A stretch of DNA of 8,540 bases from an uncultured Ectothiorhodospiraceae bacterium (GTDB lineage: Bacteria > Pseudomonadota > Gammaproteobacteria > UBA6429 > Thiohalophilaceae): positions 1-8,540 of the forward strand of contig CAMYMO010000383.1 of NCBI GenBank assembly GCA_947259425.1, in the 5' to 3' direction. A model generated the notes under the pieces. It ran no database searches and was not told where the DNA came from. It saw nothing but the letters and a program-made list of their open reading frames with translations. The position numbers and the translations under genes are program-made. Below, one piece after another: positions 6,157 through 8,540 of this stretch. How positions within the stretch are numbered: the first letter of the stretch is position 1; every line of letters starts with the position of its first letter.

Positions 6157-6266
6157 CTATCTTTATTATTTCTCCTGGATTTTTTAAATTTGTCAACGAC
6201 CCACATTCCTAATGAAAACAAAAGAATAAAAATCACAGCTTGAATTAAAATTTGAATCCATGACAT
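6147..6266 (-). CDS. Putative 39-residue single-span membrane microprotein downstream of metG
   Basis: This small reading frame runs from ATG 6266 to TGA at 6149-6147. It encodes MSWIQILIQAVIFILLFSLG, then MWVVDKFKKSRRNNKDRLD: a hydrophobic helix at about residues 3-24 followed by a strongly basic tail (KFKKSRRNNK). This fits a type of small bacterial inner-membrane protein held by the positive-inside rule with a cytosolic C-terminus. AAGGG lies 8 nt before the start. It begins 30 nt after the metG stop with no terminator between, so co-transcription with metG is likely. The last codons enter the 11-bp tandem repeats. I know no family for it. The clean amphipathic pattern and the ribosome site argue for a real gene, but short frames can arise by chance. 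Confidence 0.5.
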   Translation of the reverse strand: MSWIQILIQAVIFILLFSLGMWVVDKFKKSRRNNKDRLD

Positions 6267-6296
6267 ATTCAGAGCCCTTTTTTATTTAAACAGGGT

Positions 6297-8342
6297 TTAT
6301 TTAACTTTCATTCCTGGCTTGGCTCCCTCATCTGGGGACAGGATCCATAAATCTTTCCCACCGGGTCCGGCCGCGAGCACCATACCTTCGGATAAGCCAA
6401 AACGCATTTTACGCGGTTTGAGGTTGGCGACCATCACCGTGAGTTTGCCTTCGAGGTCTTCCGGTTGATAGGCGCTTTTGATGCCGGCAAAAACATTTTT
6501 GGTTTGATCGCCGATGTCTAAGGTCAGTTGTAAGAGTTTATCCGCACCTTCGACGTGTTCGGCCTTGACGATCTTGGCGATGCGTAAATCCACCTTGGCA
6601 AAATCTTCGAATTCGATTTCAGCGGCGATCTCATCCGAAACACGTTGTTCTGATTTCGGTGGTTGGCCTTTATGTTTAGTGGTTTCGGCAAGCGAGTCTT
6701 TTGAATCTTCTACCATGGCATCGACCTTTTCTTGTTCTATGCGGGTCATTAAAGGTTTAAATTTATTGATCGTATGATCGAGTAAGGGGGTGTTAATGCT
6801 TTCCCAGTTCATCGGCTCAATATTTAAAAACGTTTCCGATTGTTCAGTGAGTGTTGGGATCACGGGTTTTAAATAACAAACTAATATTCTGAACAAGTTA
6901 AGTCCAACACTACAGACATCCTGTACTAATTGTTCATTGCCTTCTTGTTTGACGATCACCCACGGTTTTTGTGCATCGATATACTGGTTGGCTTGATCGG
7001 CCAGCGCCATGATCTGGCGTATCGCGGTCGAGAACTCACGTTGTTCGTATAACTCAGCAATCGATTTACCGGCTTTAACAAAATCATCGTATTTAGCCTG
7101 TTCGGTGCAGGTGGCCGATAACTTACCGGCGTATTTCTTTTTAATAAAACCGGCACAACGACTGGCGATATTCACCACCTTGCCGACCAAATCCGAATTT
7201 ACGCGTGCGCTAAAGTCTTCGAGATTTAAATCGAGATCTTCAACACCACTACTGAGCTTTGCTGCGTAGTAGTAGCGTAAATACTCCGGATTAAGTTGTT
7301 TCAAATAGGTTCGCGCATTGATAAACGTACCGCGTGATTTGGACATCTTAGTGCCATTCACAGTGAGATAACCATGCACATTGACGGCGGTTGGTTTGCG
7401 GAATTGGGCGGCCTCTAACATCGCGGGCCAGAACAGGGTGTGGTGATTAACGATGTCCTTACCAATGAAATGATAAACTTCATAGTCACTGTCTTCATTC
7501 CAGTAGGTTTCGAAATCGAGATCATCACGCTTCTCGCAAAGATTTTTAAAACTGGCGAGGTAACCAATCGGCGCATCAAACCAGACGTAGAAATATTTTT
7601 TTGGTGCATTTGGGATCTCAAAACCAAAGTAGGGTGCATCACGACTGATGTCCCAGTCTTTTAAACCATCCTTAAACCATTCGGTGACTTTCTTGGCGAT
7701 GCCACTTTGCAAGGTGCCGCTCTGGGTCCACTTTTCTAACATCGGTTGGGCTTTGGAGAGCTTAAAGAAATAATGTTCAGACGGTTTGAGTACCGGTTTC
7801 TCTCCAGAGATCACCGAATAAGGATTTTTTAGTTCGGTGGCATCATAAGTCGCACCACAGACCTCGCAGTTATCGCCATATTGATCCGGACTTTTGCATT
7901 TTGGACAGTCGCCTTTGATAAAACGGTCCGGCAGGAACATATCTTCTTTTTCGTCGAAGAATTGCTCGACCTCTTTGGTGTCGATAAAACCGTTTTCAAC
8001 ATTACGGTTATAAATCAGTTCGGCCAACTCACGATTTTCGTCCGAATGAGTCGAATGGAAATTATCGAAGCCAATATTAAACTCGGCAAAATCGGCGCGA
8101 TGCTCTTTATCGGTATTGGCGATCAATTGTTCAGGTGTAATGCCGAGTTTGCGCGCATTCAACATAATCGGCGTACCATGCGCGTCATCAGCGCAGACAT
8201 AGACGCACTGATGACCTTGCATTTTCATGAATCGCACCCATATATCGGTCTGGATGTATTCCACCAGGTGGCCTAGATGGATAGAACCATTGGCGTAAGG
8301 CAGGGCGCTGGTAACGAGAATATGTCGTTGTTTATTAGGCAT
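6297..8342 (-). CDS. metG: Methionyl-tRNA synthetase (MetRS)
   Basis: This cytoplasmic class I aminoacyl-tRNA synthetase charges tRNA-Met and initiator tRNA with methionine using ATP. It has 681 residues, close to the E. coli 677. Visible parts are the HIGH-type motif HLGH (22-25) after TSALPYANGSI, the zinc-binding knuckles C146-PK-C149 and C159-EV-C162 in the connective domain, WFDAPIGY (254-261) of the methionine site, and the KMSKS loop (332-336). An anticodon-binding helical domain with NQYIDAQKPW (452-461) follows, then a charged linker (about 535-572) and the C-terminal EMAPII/Trbp111-like tRNA-binding domain (about 576-681) used for dimerisation. All key residues are intact. The ATG at 8342 gives the normal distance to HLGH, but the preceding bases (CCTTACCATTTT on the coding strand) show no Shine-Dalgarno. 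It is convergent with the PEP-CTERM gene and followed by the microprotein. Confidence 0.98.
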   Translation of the reverse strand: MPNKQRHILVTSALPYANGSIHLGHLVEYIQTDIWVRFMKMQGHQCVYVCADDAHGTPIMLNARKLGITPEQLIANTDKEHRADFAEFNIGFDNFHSTHSDENRELAELIYNRNVENGFIDTKEVEQFFDEKEDMFLPDRFIKGDCPKCKSPDQYGDNCEVCGATYDATELKNPYSVISGEKPVLKPSEHYFFKLSKAQPMLEKWTQSGTLQSGIAKKVTEWFKDGLKDWDISRDAPYFGFEIPNAPKKYFYVWFDAPIGYLASFKNLCEKRDDLDFETYWNEDSDYEVYHFIGKDIVNHHTLFWPAMLEAAQFRKPTAVNVHGYLTVNGTKMSKSRGTFINARTYLKQLNPEYLRYYYAAKLSSGVEDLDLNLEDFSARVNSDLVGKVVNIASRCAGFIKKKYAGKLSATCTEQAKYDDFVKAGKSIAELYEQREFSTAIRQIMALADQANQYIDAQKPWVIVKQEGNEQLVQDVCSVGLNLFRILVCYLKPVIPTLTEQSETFLNIEPMNWESINTPLLDHTINKFKPLMTRIEQEKVDAMVEDSKDSLAETTKHKGQPPKSEQRVSDEIAAEIEFEDFAKVDLRIAKIVKAEHVEGADKLLQLTLDIGDQTKNVFAGIKSAYQPEDLEGKLTVMVANLKPRKMRFGLSEGMVLAAGPGGKDLWILSPDEGAKPGMKVK

Positions 8343-8473
8343 AAAATGGTAAGGATTTGCTATTCTTAGCTTCGCTGAAAAACCGCGTACACTAGCAGGA
8401 AAGCCTGTTTTAAGCCAGCAGAACGCTCATTTGAGGCTATTTACATCGTTTTTAGTCCAATCGAAGCGTATAT

Positions 8474-8502
8474 TAGAAAAATCTTAAAGAATTGTGTAGA
8501 AT
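8474..8502 (+). promoter_or_regulatory. Candidate promoter for a gene diverging from metG
   Basis: TAGAAA (8474-8479; four of six) and TAGAAT (8497-8502; five of six) are 17 nt apart and read towards the right edge. In many gammaproteobacteria metG diverges from mrp/apbC, so a gene on the plus strand just outside the window is plausible. On the minus strand, TACACA (8499-8494) and TAATAT (8476-8471), also 17 nt apart, may be the metG promoter in the same interval. The rest of 8343-8540 shows no gene. Confidence 0.35.
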
Positions 8503-8508
8503 CGCGTT

Positions 8509-8527
8509 CCCGAGAAAAATACTCGGG
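8509..8527 (+). repeat. Hairpin CCCGAG/CTCGGG at the predicted transcript start
   Basis: CCCGAG (8509-8514) and CTCGGG (8522-8527) pair across AAAAATA. There is no T-run after it on either strand, so it is not a typical terminator. It begins about where the rightward promoter would start transcription, so it could form a 5'-end stem-loop of the outward transcript. Confidence 0.4.
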
Positions 8528-8540
8528 TATTAAACCCTAA

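Noticed and set aside
6270..6298. Possible terminator right after metG (CCCT/AGGG arms)
   Set aside because: The stem is only about 4 bp with a long AT loop and no T-run after it; the same bases supply the ribosome site of the microprotein.
7881..8276. 131-residue plus-strand frame opposite metG
   Set aside because: It is antisense to the highly conserved catalytic and zinc domains of MetG and has no features of its own.
8509..8527. The hairpin as a rho-independent terminator
   Set aside because: Neither strand has a T-run after the stem, and the location suits a promoter region.

Overview
The window looks like a chromosomal segment of a gammaproteobacterium with moderate GC content. The Rsx/Rnf proteins and MetG resemble their Enterobacteria/Pseudomonas counterparts closely in length and motifs. 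One protein carries a PEP-CTERM sorting tail, which points to an environmental, exopolysaccharide-producing lineage that encodes an exosortase elsewhere. I cannot name the genus.

Positions 1-4200 (minus strand) hold a tightly packed rsxA-rsxB-rsxC-rsxD-rsxG operon, read from right to left. Its junctions are a 6-nt gap (A/B), an 8-nt overlap (B/C), a 4-nt GTGA overlap (C/D) and a 2-nt gap (D/G). RsxG is cut by the left edge before its flavinylation site. rsxE, and often nth, would be expected further left. Together these proteins form a membrane complex that passes electrons between NADH and ferredoxin-type carriers through flavins and iron-sulfur clusters, coupled to ion movement. In E. coli it keeps SoxR reduced.

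Positions 4201-6146 separate the rsx operon from metG. They contain an AT-rich rsx leader, a strong rho-independent terminator, and a 189-aa secreted protein of unknown function (minus strand) whose upstream region is dense in inverted and direct repeats. Next come a clear sigma-70 promoter and a 216-aa PEP-CTERM surface protein gene (plus strand), followed by an AT-rich convergent spacer with three 11-bp tandem repeats.

Positions 6147-8540 hold a 39-aa single-span membrane microprotein just downstream of metG on the same strand, then complete metG (methionyl-tRNA synthetase). The right-hand 200 bases look like a promoter region shared with a gene diverging to the right; mrp/apbC is the usual neighbour in related bacteria, but none of it is visible.

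The core genes are ordinary. The less described material is the two exported proteins sitting between metG and rsx, the metG-linked microprotein, and the repeat-rich control region of the unknown secreted protein. I see no mobile element, CRISPR array, tRNA/rRNA gene or recognisable defence system.
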